Positions 13,901-28,900 of a stretch of DNA of 64,000 nt are shown here, one piece after another. The DNA comes from Aptenodytes patagonicus. Taxonomy: Eukaryota; Chordata; Aves; Sphenisciformes; Spheniscidae. Numbering within the stretch: position 1 is the stretch's first letter; each line of letters starts with the position of its first letter. The notes below the pieces were generated by a model. The model ran no database searches, was not told the origin of the DNA, and saw only the letters and a program-made list of their open reading frames with translations. The position numbers and the translations under genes were made by a program. The stretch is from assembly GCF_965638725.1 (NCBI RefSeq), contig NC_134949.1, forward strand, positions 123,812,294 through 123,876,293, read 5' to 3'.

Positions 13901-16900
13901 GGAGAAGAAAAATACAGTGATGCTGTTCAGAACAGGCAGTAAGTGAAAGGACTAGGAAAAAATAATTGGACATGAAAGATTTATGGTCAGGTGGGGAATA
14001 ATATCCTAAAAGATCTAGACAAGGAAACAGGGTTGTTCAAGCATAGTTTGTGAATCCTTTGATTTGATATTCATGTCTGGTCATTCCAGTATTCTTTTAA
14101 CCATCAAATAGAAACAGATTTCTACTGGAATTTGTAATCAAGGAAATAACGCTTGGCCTGTTAACCCTTTTTTTTTTTTTTTCCTTTTCTTCCCCTTCCC
14201 CCCCCTACAAAGCTTAACTTCTAAAAGAGAAAATGTTACACCTGATTACCCACTAACCCTTTTGGAAGGTCTGACAACCATTGGTCACTTCTGCCTTCTG
14301 GATCATCCTAACCAAACTAAGAAGGTAAGTGCTTAATGCCTACCACTCACTTGATGCCTTGGCACCAGTTCATCAAAGTATACATCCCTTTTTCATTCAG
14401 AGGTGAATATAAGTAGTCAAGCGGCACTTGCATGAGAAGATAGCCTTAGAGAAGCCTTATAGCACACCAAAAGAAGTGAACTAAGTAGAAGTGTAAGGGA
14501 GGGGGACTGAACTTAATTTTTTTTATTTGAAGACAGGAAAGTTAATTTTAAGCAGAAGATGTTAATGATGATCTTGGTCACGCAAATATTAGTCCTGTGT
14601 AGGTTGTCTACAGTTGCTCTGTCATTAACAAAGTCTTGTATTTTCTTTTGAGTTGATAACATGCTGATGTGTTCTCTACAATTTTTATTCCTATAACATT
14701 TGTCAGAAGAGGATATTACGCTAACAATTTCCTAGACAGATCAATTCTCTCTGTGCCAAAATAGTGAACAGCAAATTCAGTAGACTCTAATAGCAGCAGT
14801 ATATTTCAGAAATAGAATGGCTGAATTATTTTTGAAGTTGTCATTACAAAAGTTGACTATAATTCTCCTAATTATAGAATAAGAGCAGTCACTCTGTGGT
14901 GCATAATATAATGTATTTTAATATTCATATTTTTGTTTTTTCTAGTCATCGTGTTTAGCTGAACCTGCAAACCTGAGAAATGCTAGGAATGCCATTTTGG
15001 AAGAATTGCCTCGCATTATTAATACCATGTCCCTTCTTTGGAGCGTTATAAAGAGGGAAGACTCTCAAAAAAGACCAACTGACTTCTTTGGAACAACTAA
15101 AGGCTCCTCTTCGGTCTACTTTAAAGCAACCAAAGTAGGAGTTCTTTTAAACTGCTGTGTATCTCATCACCCTTATCATCCCCTCCCTCACCACTGTATT
15201 TTACATAGAGTTCATAGGAATAGTTTTGCCATTCCCAGAATTATATTGGGCCACAAAGAATTTTTGCAAAACTCTCATGAGCTACAGACTTGCACAGTAC
15301 CTACCTACAAAAGTAGATTTTTCCCTGTTCTTTTTGCCCATCTGCACCCTTACCTGATCTGTTTAATGTTTTGCTTTTTCTGTGAGCTTCTGTTAATAGC
15401 TGCTGTAGAGCCAACCGCCTCTGAATTATCTGCACCTTCTGCAGGCAATAGAACATGTACCTGAAGGAATAAAAAGACTAGACTTTTCCCTTCTCTGTGG
15501 ATATTGGTAAATCATAGCAGTGAAAAATATCTGTAGAAGAGAGAATATAACACAAGTTATTTTTTTCTATTTTGCAACCTGCTTTCCAACAAATGTGCCT
15601 TCCATCTGTAAGAAGGATACACTAACTCCTAAATAAATTATCAAAACTAGTCTGGCTGCCAAGTATATAAAGAGATTCTTTTGTTGTGTATTTTCTGAAC
15701 ATCTTGGGAAAAGGAAGAATGTTTTACAAACTATGAGATAGCCTTTGCCTTGCGAAGTTTAGCACTGACAGTTATTTTCTTCCCCCTTTATAGACATTAA
15801 AAACTAAAATACTGGACTTCATGAATCCATTGACAGCACAACTTGGAATCCAGTTGATGGCAGCAATTGCAGCAGTATGGAATAGCAAGAAACCTCATAG
15901 GAGTCAAAGTAAAATCAAGGTGAAACTAAAGAAAGGCACCCTTAGTTTTCCAGTGTAAAGGCAAATGTTATATTTATATGATAAGTTCTAAACTCTGGGT
16001 TTGTTTATAGATTCTTTGGGGTTTTTTACATGTGATGACGTCAAGCCACTGAAAAATCTGAAACACTTTTATTTATACATAATTCCACAAAGCATCAGGA
16101 CTACAATTAAACCTAAATCAGTAATCAAATAGAGGACAGTGTGGCAGTTTGTCTGATAGTAACAGCCATTTTTTATTCAATACTGGACTGTAATCTTGGG
16201 ATTGCAACTTGCCAATTATATTTTAAAGACTGTGGATCAGCTCCGTTTCCAGAGGAAGGTTAGAGTTGTAGTATTCTCTGGAACTAAGCATTTATTCTGT
16301 GTAGAACACCTCTTTATTTTCTGCTTTCATTTGAGCATAATGAAGCTGTTTTCATGAAGGTGTTGGGAGAAGATCTGTATATGACAAATTGTTGCGTGCT
16401 TGATTTAACTTGTCTAATTTATGTTTTGTATAAGTATTGATATTTGAATAATCGCACAAAAAGCTGTTTTTTCAACTTCAAGTTTTGCCTGGTACAGTGA
16501 TCTGAGTGGTGTGTCTTTTGGTTTTTTTTGTATTTTCAGATTCTTCCAGTGGCTAGTGCATCTCAGCTTATTCTTGTGGACTTAATATGTGCACTTAATA
16601 CATTGAAAATTGACACTATATTACATCTAGTCAAAGAGGTAGTCAAGAAACCATCACAAATCAAGGGCGAAGAGGTAACCATGAAGATAATTCCGTTTTC
16701 TTAATATATTCTATTCTGGATCTATTCCAATGTGTCTTCTAAATTTTGTTAGAAGGAAAGTTTGGGCTTTTTTCTAAATGTGTGATTCTCTTTTGCTCCT
16801 GAATAAGTTATGTTTTCAGAATGTGGGTTTCTGTGTTTTGATCCATCAATGTAAGTAGGTTCTTCATAACATTTTGCTAGAGAAGTTGCTGGTAATGAAA

Positions 16901-19900
16901 AGGTGTGGGGTCCTCCAGTACCAATGATGATGACAATTTTCATAAAGCTGCCGCAGATATACAACTCAGTGACGCATTTCTCTCTCTCTACCCTTATCTG
17001 AACAGTTAGAAATACTTCACATTGAGTCTGCTACCTTCCAACTGGCTTTCAAGGAAACCAGTTTTGCTACCACGCATGCCGTGGCAGGAGCTCCTACAGC
17101 TCTCGATAAACTGTAGCAGATATTCCAAAGTAATGTGACTGCTTCTGAACTAGGGTCCTCTATTAAATCTCTGAATTCCCTCTTACTGCTGTATAGATAG
17201 TTTTGCCATAGCTGGTCACCTGTTGGAGTACAAGTGGCTTCTAAGAAGGGTGTGTTAACCATTGAACACAAGTATGCAACAGCTGGGGCCTTCTTTTTTT
17301 TCTGATGGCAAATAATTGCAGTTTTGCTTTTATTTTTCAGAAATCTTCTCTTGCAGATATTCCAGTGCTGCAGTTCAGTTATGCTTTCATTCAAAGGTAA
17401 TTTAGTCATTATAAAAGAGAATTTTCTGTTTGACTCTAGTTAGGATAACAGCCAGCATCACTATTTTTGCTTTACTTTGATCTTCGTATCACAATGTCAC
17501 AGAACACCTTTATATAGGAAATGGTTATTGCCACTTCATTGTTAAGTAACAGACAGACACAAAACAACTGGGCTATGACATTATGTTCCATTGATCTGTT
17601 GATGATGCCAGTCTGAAAGCCTCGTTTCATACTAATAGAGCAACATACTTCAGGCATCTCATTAGCAAGGTACTGGTACAATTTCTTATGGTCTTTCTCC
17701 TTATCTGTTCTGTGTTGCCAGATGAATGGATAGAGAACTTCTCAATTCAATAAAACTGCTATGGCTGCAGTCTGTGCTGGAGATGTAGTGGGTCAGGCAG
17801 TTGATTTGGAAATATTCCTTTGATCAAAACTCTTCTTCACATACTTGGCTCTCCTCATACAGAAGCCTTGGGATATATCAGACTGTACAAATACTGTATG
17901 CAATAAGCTATGGAGATAAAGTAAGCTGGCGTGCAGTGGAGTGGTTAGCGAAACTTTATTCCTTTTCTTCCCCCTGAAGACGCAGCCCTCTTACAGTGCT
18001 GGCTGGCATACTGCATGTGCTGCTAGCATTTACTGCTGCATGCATATTGCCTGTGCTGCCGGATGTTTATACCACGCTGTTGGATCAGTTAGGAAGGGGC
18101 AGGATATAAAGGACTGATCCTGATGGAAGCTTTTAGGCCACCAAGTTACCCATGTATGTTGGTTTTTTGTTTTTTCCTTAACTCTAACTTCAGACTTACG
18201 TGTGTTTTGGTATTGTTTTTTTGGCAGGCTGCCTGTATCAGCCCTGCAGGAGAACTTCCAGCCCTTATTAGGACTTCTCAAAGAGTCTGTGCAGTTGAAT
18301 TTGTCTCCTCCTGGACACTTTCTTCTTCTCAGGTACTGCTTAAGAGAGAAGGCAGCTTATAGATGCATTGAGTAGACCTGTCCAATTACTAACTCGGAGT
18401 GAATTGATTTTCCCACAGCACTCTGAATGACTTTGTGACTAGGACACCTACTCTAGAAAACAAAAAAGACCAAAAAGACTTGCAGGTACAGTGTATACAT
18501 TTATACCTTTTAGTTCATAAGTCTGGCACTGTACATCTAAGTACAAGTGGAGATGGCCTGATCTGTGCTTTGTATCTGAATTCACCCGTGCTTTTAGAAT
18601 GTGTGAATGTGCATCCACACATTGTGGCTTAGGCCTGGTAAATACGGAAGACTCAAATATGAGAGACATGATGCACAGAATGTCTCTAACAAAATTTTGT
18701 CAAAAATGCATGAAATTGCAGTGGTAACTATGGACTTTTCAAAGGTGTTTTCCTTGGGTAATTTTATGATTTTTCTCAGAATTTAAATCATAACACAAGT
18801 GTGATGTCATGAGTTCATATCATATGTGTAAGTATTGAAATCTCAAAACTATCTAGGAAAATTAGTAGCGTAATTATCCTTGAAGCTCATAGCTGTGTTT
18901 GGCAATGTAAATGACTGTCAGCTCACCTTTTATGTAAAGAAGAGGTGGAGTAGAGCAGGATTCTCTTCCTATACTGATTGTGATTTCACCAGAACAGTTT
19001 AAGCACTACCCACATAGGTGATTTTGGCTCTGAGCCAACATAATGCTACCTGTGAGGCAAGACAGTGTTATGGTTACTTTAGTGTGCCAACAGAGAAATT
19101 GTCTCCACTTCTGCTTCAGACACTGGCCAGCAAAATGACGATGATGGTAAAAAGACAGTTTTGCCGTCTTACCATCTTACAGCCTCTTCACAAGTGACCT
19201 CTGCTTTGCTTTGGATATTTGGGATTTGGTTTCCTTAGAGTGACCAGCTTTCATTTCACTGGGAATTAAATATGCTGAAGGTGACTATGCACATAGTTTG
19301 ATGCTGTGTCTTGCTTACCCCTAATAGAAAGACTGAAATATGAACAGATGGATTGCCATAAAATAAAACCCTGCCTCACCTAATGCTGTGCCTCACTTAA
19401 TGTTCTCCAAATATAAAAGGAATAAAAAGGAACAGTGTTCAAAACAATAAAGGCATTGGTATGCCACTTCTGAGGGACTGAACAATTTAGATCATGTCTT
19501 TGACAGATGACAGCTGATGTGTAAAGTGTGGCAGGACTGAGGCCAAATTGATACTATGTTAATGGCTTGCATGGAAAATCATGACTAAAACCTCCATGAT
19601 AAGCTAACTTAAAGTTTTTCCTGCTTCTCGTTTTCTTGCCTGTTCTTATTTGAAGCGAGCAGTAGGTAGTTATCTTGAGAGCACAGAGAGTTAAATCGGA
19701 GATTTACGTTTCGAAGAGATAAAAGTGCCTACTTCTGATCCTCCTGGCATGTTCCATATAAAGAGGACTTCACTGGATTGGCCAAGTGATGATAGCTTTC
19801 ATCTGATGCCACGTTGTCTGGTTATGTTATAGGACGTGACCCAAAAAATCTTGGAGGCTGTAGGGACTGTTGCTGGTTCTTCTCTGGAACAGACTAGCTG

Positions 19901-22900
19901 GCTGAGCCGGAACTTAGAAGTGAAAGCTCAGCCTCAGATTTTACTAGATGACTTCAACATTGAAGATGTGAACGGTAATGTGATTTTGTCTGACTTTCCG
20001 CTGCTTTTTCTCTTCTGCTTAAGTCAGTGAAGAGTACAAGGTGTTTGGTAGTGTGTAGTTCACATGAGAAGGGAGTAATACAGACAAAAAGTAAAACCAA
20101 AAGTCTGCATTATCCTCCAATAACAATGTCAACCTAAGCGGGTTTAGTAAATATCTGCAGATTGTGTATAATACAGAGGAAAACTTACTGCAGGTGCGTG
20201 CAATACATGCGACAGAACAGCATGGGGCATGAGGTATGTCATTGTGGCAACATGTCTGGAAGCATTTCACTATAATACCAATATGCAAATAACAGTTGGG
20301 TTTGGGAAGAAAATTAGCAAACAGCAAAATTTAAACATGTCTTGTCTGAAGGGAAAACTAAATGATTTTGCCTCTTTTAGATACATCAGTGGCACCATCT
20401 TCAATGGTTTCTGCCTCTGCTCCTTCGATATACAGTGTCCAAGCTCTTTCTCTCCTTGCAGAAGTAAGTAGGAACAGGTTCGTAGTTGCTGCTCTCATCT
20501 GTGGGGTGGTTGTTTATTGATATTGTTGAGCAGAGGAATACATTAGGTTTTCCTGGTAGATTAAATGGGAGCTTAAATCTTTATTGAGGCATCCCATGTG
20601 CACACACATTCTAGCCTGAAATATGGCATGCTTTCCCCTTTTGTCAGAAATACCAACTAAAGGTTTAAAGAGACATTCTTTTCATTTTTAAGGTTCTTGC
20701 TTCTCTTTTGGACATGGTTTACCGGAGCGACGAGAAGGAGAAAGCTGTGCCATTGATTTCACGTTTGCTTTATTATGTATTTCCTTATCTACGCAACCAC
20801 AGGTGACTTCTCTCTCTGCACATGTGATTTTTTTCTTACATCTGATTTTTTTGACCACAGTGTAAGACTTTTGCTTGTTCTTCTTCTCAGGAGTACTTAA
20901 TAGTCAAGGGGAATTGTAAGAGTTGGAGACCTGAGATACAAAATCTCGTATAAATAATTCTCTAATTTAGTCGCCAACTGTATAGGACAGAGAAGTATGT
21001 TCTCCCCTTCCCGTACCATACAGTTGATCTTTTGCTCTAGAAGAAGTCTCATTATTCTCATTAATAAGTGAAATTTTCCCTAAGGAAGGGCAACTTCCTT
21101 TACGAGCCTTAGACCTGTAAAGCTCCTGTGCTCAGACACTGCTGTCCTGAATCACACCCCAGAAGAGCTTCTCTCTCCACTCACTGTGGAAGACCTAGGG
21201 AGTGAGGCACAGTTCGTTAAAATAAACCTCTGGGAATACTTTTCACCACCCTCTTCCTGCTGTTCACACACACATGCCTCCCAACTGGAAGAGCACAGGT
21301 AACGAGCATAACTAATTGGTGTTCGGGCCGGTAAGATTTTGTAACAACTATTTTGCAAAGTTGCTCAGCTGTAGAGTCACTGAGCCTGTCAGCTGTTCTA
21401 AGTTCTCTGTGCCTTAGTTTTCCGGTGATCTTACAGCTTAAATGAGCCGTCCTCCACAGTAGGGTAATACAAAACTTCCCTTTTGGGAGGATTATCTTAC
21501 ATATCCAGTAAGTTTATGCTAATAATGCTAAATCCCTTCTCGGCGTAGACATCTAAAAGTAGTCTGTCAACCCTGCCGTACCAAATGTTTGCAGCATTAG
21601 GGACATTGCCATGCTTTGCATTAAATGGTGGTTTTGTGCTTTTAGGGTGTTTTTCCTGACTGTTCTTTTTCCTGTAATGGATGATCAGAATTCAGGATAA
21701 TACTTGGTGGCTATGTTTACATTAGCAATTTGATTAGAGCAGTAGTGTAGTTTTGAAGTGAATCTCTTGATTTGTCTCCATTTATGAAAAGCTGGTTCAG
21801 TACTCCAAGCAGTTTTAGTGCATGAACTGAATTCCTTTTGGAGGAAACTAATAGAAGCTCCTATACAAAAGTGACCCAACAGGGCTTGCTAATTCCTGAC
21901 TGCACTGCCATGAGGAGGTCTAGCACATACATACCAGATGTGCCAGTATTTGTTTGACAGAAGGCTATCAAACTTGGGATATCCTGAAGCTGTTCTTGTG
22001 AGCCAAGTTATCCTGCCCTACTACTTGCTGTCCACTGTGGGCCCTCAGCTCTTCACTGCAACTGATACCTGTCTTTCTGCTGCTTCTTCCTTATCCTTCT
22101 GTGTTTCTTCTGGCATGTCATCCCTTCCTACTTTATCTGCCCTGTTGCTTTTCTCCATTGCTGAACGCTGTTGCTTTTATTGTCCTTTACTATCATTGCT
22201 TTTCAATTTCTGCCCATCTGACACCTACCTTTTCTGCCTGTTGGGGAAGAAGGGCAACAAGGAAACAATGCCACTGCTGAGTCTTTCCTGTGAAGTGGTC
22301 AAAAGTTTGTTGGTAGTCTGGATGAAGACCGGGACAGCAAACGGAGATAAGGAACAGCACAGCAGACATGTGCCCACTGCAGAAAGCTAGAAGAAATCTT
22401 CAGGTACCCGCTCACTGCCAAGCCTGCAGCCCATTTCAGCTCAAGTCTGAGGGCCACCATGCAGTAGTATCTAGAGGGGTGCATGCTGTCCCTGAACCCT
22501 ACACGGACAATCTGGGCAGGAGCACATCCAGGGACCCTTTTCATCCACGGACTCCTTTCCACACCACAGCAGGCTTCAGGAGAGCTGTTGGCTAAAACCC
22601 AGGTGTGTGTACAGATTTCCATGCTCATTTTAATGGTGACTTTGTGAGTGAATTAATTAATGCCTTCATTTTTGGGGGGAATTAAGGTATTTTGTTCAGA
22701 GCAGCAGTGTAGCTGTATAAATCATTGCTCTGACCGCAAGGGTTGCTTTGTCTTTAGAAGCAGTTGCCCTGGGACCATGAGATGTGAGATAAATCTTCCA
22801 CATATTAGTCACCTGTGTCAGAAACCGTGGGTTGTGCCTGTGGACCTGCCTCAGGCTGGGCAGAGTGTCAGCTGTGTGCACAGCACCTTGGGATAACACA

Positions 22901-25900
22901 GCCCCCTCTGGGCTTCTGCGATAAGAACATGCTGCCAGTGCCTTTCCTTCCCCCACCAGGCAGCTGCAGGCTGATGGTCTGGTGCCGGCAGCGTTCATTC
23001 AGACCATGAAGCAGTCTCTAACTGAGGAGCCATGGAGTTTTGTGGTGACGCTTAATTCGCTTTGCATACGAATAAGCCAAAAATATCACTGGCTGTCCCA
23101 CCCTTGCCCAGGCACTGGCAGTGGGCGGCAGTAGTGCAGGCTCCCCAGCGAAGCTTTGACTCCACAGGGCACAAGGCACAGTACTGCCCTTGTCCCTGGT
23201 TGTGGCAGACAGCTTGCTGCGGGCACTCAGCTGGGGCCATGCATCTCCCATGGTAGTAGGGTTAAAAGGGACACTGTCACATCTGCTGACATGTTGTTGC
23301 TGCTCGCGGAGCTTTGAACCCATGTCATGTCCTAACGTTATCCAGCAAACTTCTGTGTTGGGGCATTCTGAGTATTGATTGCAGGTGGAGGGACAGGCCG
23401 TACTGTTGTGTGTGTCCCCTCAAGCACACAGGTCTAGGTCATTACTCGGTCTGGGCAGGCAGGAGCATGGCATGGAGCACATTGAGAGCACACACTGACA
23501 GAAGGCCCTCTCTGTGCTCAAAAGCCTTAACCCTGGCTCCTTGAAGAAAACCAGAGGCTAGGAGGAGGAAGGCCATAGGCAAGAAACTATCTTGTATCTT
23601 CACAGGCACTCGGGGACTGATGGGTTTGCTCTTCTCTCCTCCACAGAGTCCTCTGAGAAGGGAGTTGCAGCGATGTCCCTCCACCTTGTTCCCATGCTGC
23701 TGTGGGCAGGAGGCAGTATGCACCCCACGGGGCTATCTTTGAGCACCCAGAGGCCAAGACAGCACTGCAGAGGGAGGAAGATGACAGAGGCTGTAGTGGA
23801 AAGGCATCTGCAGGATGCTGAGCATGACTGACATGGCTCATGTGATACCAGACTGGTAAAAGCTTGGGAGCAGGAGGCTCTGAAGAGGTGGGAGAAGGAC
23901 AGCCTCAGCAGGAGGACCAGTGAACTATCTTCCCTGGCAGTGGTGGTTGCTGGGCATTTGCTGGAAGAAGCAGCTCTGCCTGCTGCCGACCCTCTCATGG
24001 CTGATGCCTGGGTGGACAGCAGAGCCCCCATCCGTGTGTGCAAGTCAGTCAGAAGGGTGAGGTGTGGTAAGAGGCATGTAGACTATAGTCTCTATAGGAG
24101 GCTATAGGACAGGCCCTCTCCTGTCCTCTCCGTTCCCATCAGCATTGTGTTAGTTAGGCCTTGTTGGCCAAATTCTGTTAATTTTGTCTCTGTATAGACC
24201 CTGTTGGCCCACAGGGGAGTGTACGTGGTTGTGTTTGTCCTCTCCTCTGTTTCTATTCTAATAAGGTACGAGCTGTATTTCCCCCAGGAACTGAAACCTT
24301 TTGTTGTCTGAGCTTTGTGACAGCTATTTCTGTTTAGCTGTAGGTATTCCTCCCATCTGGGTTTTTGGCCTTTACTTAAAGTTCCCCTTTCTGTGTATGT
24401 TAAGTAATGGAAAGAGGCTGTGGGATGGACAGCAGAGCACTGGGCAGGTCACAGGACCCATCATGAAGTAGAAAGAGCGCAGCATCTCCCTATACTCTGC
24501 CTAGTTTTTCAGCCAAAAGCATAGGTGTGGGAGAGATGGGTGATATCCTCTGTCAGCTAAACAGTATAACCCTTTTCCCACAGGGACAGGAGGAGGGAGA
24601 AGAGAACGTTTCCTTGCTGTGCAGGCTTCCTTCTATCTTCCAGGGCCTTATCAGCTGGTCCTGCTTCCTCAGCCTTCCTCATGCATTCCTCCCCCCCCTT
24701 TCTCCCAGTGCTATTCACAGATGTCTTGGAAAGCAAGTCCTCCTTTTTCTAGCAGCTCCCTGCGAAGTGGCAGGAAGCAACGCTCCCCTTCCTTTCCCTG
24801 CTCGCCCCCAGTTCCATTTTTCTGAGTTGCAGCTGCTCCTGCTGTAGCAGGTATCGAGCTTCCCCTCCTCCTGGCTGCTACCTTTTGGCTACTATGCTTT
24901 TCTGAGCAGACCAATCTATACTGAGGCGTGGGAGAACATCACCCACAGCTCGCGGGTTGGGGAGGGGAGCGGGGATTGTCTCAAGTGTTATTTGGGTCAC
25001 AGTCAAAACCACTAGCCAGTATACAGTAAAGAGCAAAAAAGGATATAGAGGGTCAGGGAAGATATAACTAGGCATGCCTAAAAGGCATGATGGGTTGAGT
25101 GTCACTGGGAAGTGAGCATTAAAGACAGCAAGCCTCCGGGTGCAGCACGGTTTGGAGACATTTCCATGCTCCCTCTCAAGGGAGATGGATTAAAAAGGAT
25201 GCAGAGAAATTTTGGGAAGCTGTTCTTTTCTATTCATTATATTTGTGCATTTTCCATTGTATCTATTACAATGTTTTCTGCCTACTTCACCCCTAACCAA
25301 GTCAGTCAGATTCTTGATCTATGGAGCGTATGTCACTCTTGTTGACCGGGGCATATTCCATTGTGCACATGCATCTGGTGCCCTCACCATTTGCAGCAGA
25401 TATGGAAAACCCTGCATACAGCCACCACTGAAACTGTTCCTGGGAACACTGGCATCATGCTGCCGTGCTTGGCCTGCTGCGAGCCAGTGGCTGCAAGCCA
25501 AACGCTCGTTCCGTCTCTGCCTCATGAGTGGAAACGGCACAGGTAAAATTGGCGTGGACACCACTGCTGTCAGGATGTCCTTGTGAACTGGTGCAGGGGA
25601 TAAATGACAACTTCTGCAATGCAAATGGAGATCTGAACGCCAGGAGTCAGCCAGCTTTGCTTTTTTTTTTTTTTTTTGCGCAAAGAAGATACTACCATGT
25701 CCTTTGGTCTGAGACTGATGGTTCAAAAGACATGGGCATCAGAGTCCTGATGAAGTTGCTGAGATGCCTAGAGATGTCCCTTGATGGTTCTCCAGTGTCA
25801 GCCTGGCAAGGCCAGCAGTCCTTGTGATCTGTGTAGCCATAACCATAACAAGATGGTCACTGGTTAAGAATGTGGAGCCCCCATCGGGCCCAAAGATGGG

Positions 25901-28900
25901 CTGTATGATTCTCATGTCACTCATACACGCTGCTCAGCAGTTGGACTGTAACCTCCAAGACTGTCTTCATGCCTCTGTCCTCCCCAGATCAGCAGGAGTT
26001 TGGTTGCAGGGCTTCGTAAAAAGGCAGTAGCCTCCCCTCCCCACGCACCTTGAAAACACAGGGGCTGCTGAAGCCTTCTGTGAAGGTGTGGTGCCAGCTC
26101 ACAACAGAAGACCTTGACAGCATCCCTTCTCAAGCAAAAGTCGTGTTCCTGTCAGTCTGAGCACCACCTCCCCAACCTGAAACCTTTGTTCAGCCATGGG
26201 CAAAGCAGTGACTGTAACAACGATTCGTAGCAGGATGCTGTTTGGCATCTGTGTCTTCAGTGAAACTGAGGTGCCAGAAGACAAGCATCAGTTCATGCAG
26301 GGTCCTTTCACCTTGCTCTTACCAGTTTCAACTTGAGCCCCACGCTCCTTCCCTACTGTGCCTTGCACAGCATGGTGTCCAAATTTGGAGTGGGATGGTG
26401 TACAGGGCAGCACAAGGAGAAAAAAAGCTTGTGTGTGAGATTTTTATACAGGTGATGACATGAGAACTGACACATAAGTGTTATCTGGGTGACAGATGAA
26501 GCCTACTGTGGTACTTTCTAAAGGGGTTTGCTGACAAGGATGCAAAGTTTATTGGAAACCTTTTTTCGGGGAAGTTTTGAACCACACCTGTACTGGAGAT
26601 AGGCAGTACCATGCTGTGACACGTCTAATCTGAAAATATCTCCCCAAACCAGGTACACTGGAAATGTGAGACGCTTCTGCACTAACTGTTTTGATCTACT
26701 GATCTCCTGCTGCTCCGAGTTATGAGCTGATGTAGACATAGCCTATTACTGAGACAATTTGGTTAGGAGTTCTGGGGAACCCCGGAGTTTATTTTCTGGT
26801 TACGTAAACTTAACTTTAATATATATATATATTTATCATTATTGTTCTTTTCCCCCAGTGCCTACAACATTCCTAGTTTTCGTGCTGGTGCTCAGTTGCT
26901 CAGCTCATTGAGTGGATACGCCTATACCAAGCGAGCCTGGAAAAAAGAAGTTGTCGAGTTGTATATGGATCCAGCTTTTTTCCAGATGGACACTTCATGC
27001 ACTCAGTAAGACATGAGATTGTAGGACTCCAAGATTCTATTCTGAATTTGCAAAGAAAAGCTTTAAAGGAGAAGGGCTCATATTGGAAAGAAAATTCTGT
27101 TTAGTACTTTCTTACAGAATGTAATAATGTTAAAAATGGGTCTCAACAACTAATTCTATGAAATGCATTATAAGCACTGAAGTTTTCATTATACTGCAGA
27201 AGAATAAACTTGTCTTATGCCGATACTCCCCTTAGCAATTAGGGAACTGCATACAGTAGAGCTGGAGGACCTAGAATGCAGTATGTGTTAAACCAAATAA
27301 GAGTGTGCGTATTGGATATCATTTGGAAACTGTTTCCTTGTATGGAATCTTTGACCAAAATATTTTCTGAGGTGAATCTATACCAAAGGTTTCTCTGGTT
27401 ATCTAATTCCTTCTATATCTTATCCAGTTGGAGATCCATTATTGATCATCTTCTAACACACGAGAAAACTATGTTTAAAGATTTGATGAGTAAGTATCAG
27501 CTACTGATAACTTATTTCTACATTAATTTGAAATCTATTTTCATTTGAGCTATTGGGTACATTTTTAATATAGTAATGTATCAATAAAATGCAGACAATG
27601 CATCTGCATAATTGAGTATGTTGCCAACTTTATTCACAGCTAAAAGCCGTCTTCAGTTAATTCTGTATTTTGATCATGTCTAAAACACCCCATAAGTTTT
27701 TTTTTTTCTAGAAATGCTAATGTTGGACTCCTGCATTCACATTTTGCCATAATTTTAAGTTGCTGAATTGTGACCTTTGCAGCCGTTCCCTGTTAGAAAG
27801 CAAGGAGGCTTTGGCTAACTTTGCAGGTGTCTGTATACTGGCATCGAGCTGTAGGAATGTGGTGCACCAGTACGGCAAACCTTTGAGCAATGTGCTTTGA
27901 CCTCTAATTCAGGCTTGAGGAGAGTGTAGAAGAAAATGGGGGAAGGGATGGGATAGAACCCCTTAAATTTGCGTGGAGCTTCAAAAGAAAAAGCAGCTTT
28001 AGTCTCTTCTTCAGATCTTTTAAAAGAATATTTGAAGGGTTACAGTGTGAGACTAATTCATAACACACTTTTTTTAACTATGTATTTTTAAACTAATCTC
28101 CTTTGTTTCTCAGTAAGTCTTAAAGCTCTGAGATCACTCATCTATGGATTTAGGAGACTGAAAAGAGGGGAAGATTCATGCACTTAAGGGCAGAGATGGG
28201 TTTAAAATACTGGACAGCCTCATTGGAGCTGCAGTGCTTGTTTCATGTAATTTTCCTGCTAGCGTGAGCAGATCTGGATCAACACCAGTCTATTATTCCA
28301 ATTAGTAGACCCAAAGAGAGTTTTTCTTTTTAAAAGATTTCAGGACATAGGAATTATTTTCAGCCCAAAACACAAGAAGCCTTTATATAGTAGGTAATTC
28401 ATATCTCTGTTATAGATATGCAGAGCAGCGCCTTAAAACTGTACCCAAGTTTTGAGCAAAAAGCAATGTTGTTAAAGCGGCAAGCTTTCGCTGTCTTTAG
28501 TGGAGAGATTGATCAGTATCATCTCTATCTTCCATTAATACAAGGTAAGATTTGTAATTTCACCTGCCTTTTTTTTTTCTCAGCTGTAACACATACATAA
28601 ATTGTGTAAGAAAGGAATGTCACCTATTTTCCAACATGCACTTCCATTTTTTAAAAGTTTTTAACAAAATTTATGATGCTGTGAATCTCTGAATTCTAAC
28701 AAATAAATAATCTCATTAAGAGGGAGACAAGAATCTGGGTTCCAAAGCCTTTGGTCTGGAAATATAACTAGAAACATGATTATTTTGTGGCAATCTTTCA
28801 GCCACTCTTGAGCTGTTGTTCTCTTTTAAATGTCAGTTTTGGCAAAATTTTGTCCAATATAAAACCACCATGTCTTCAAACTTTTTCTGAATCACAATTT

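Noticed and set aside
14997-15464. Open frame running 330 bases past DOP1B exon 12
   Set aside because: A donor at 15135 and an in-phase next exon at 15794 show that the extension is intron read-through.
22299-24043. Overlapping open frames on both strands (up to 147 codons)
   Set aside because: No recognisable domain, no splice-consistent structure, and GC-rich composition alone explains the lack of stops.
25319-25726. 135-codon minus-strand frame in the DOP1B long intron
   Set aside because: Contains a lysine run read from a T tract, no domain, and no upstream or downstream partner exon.
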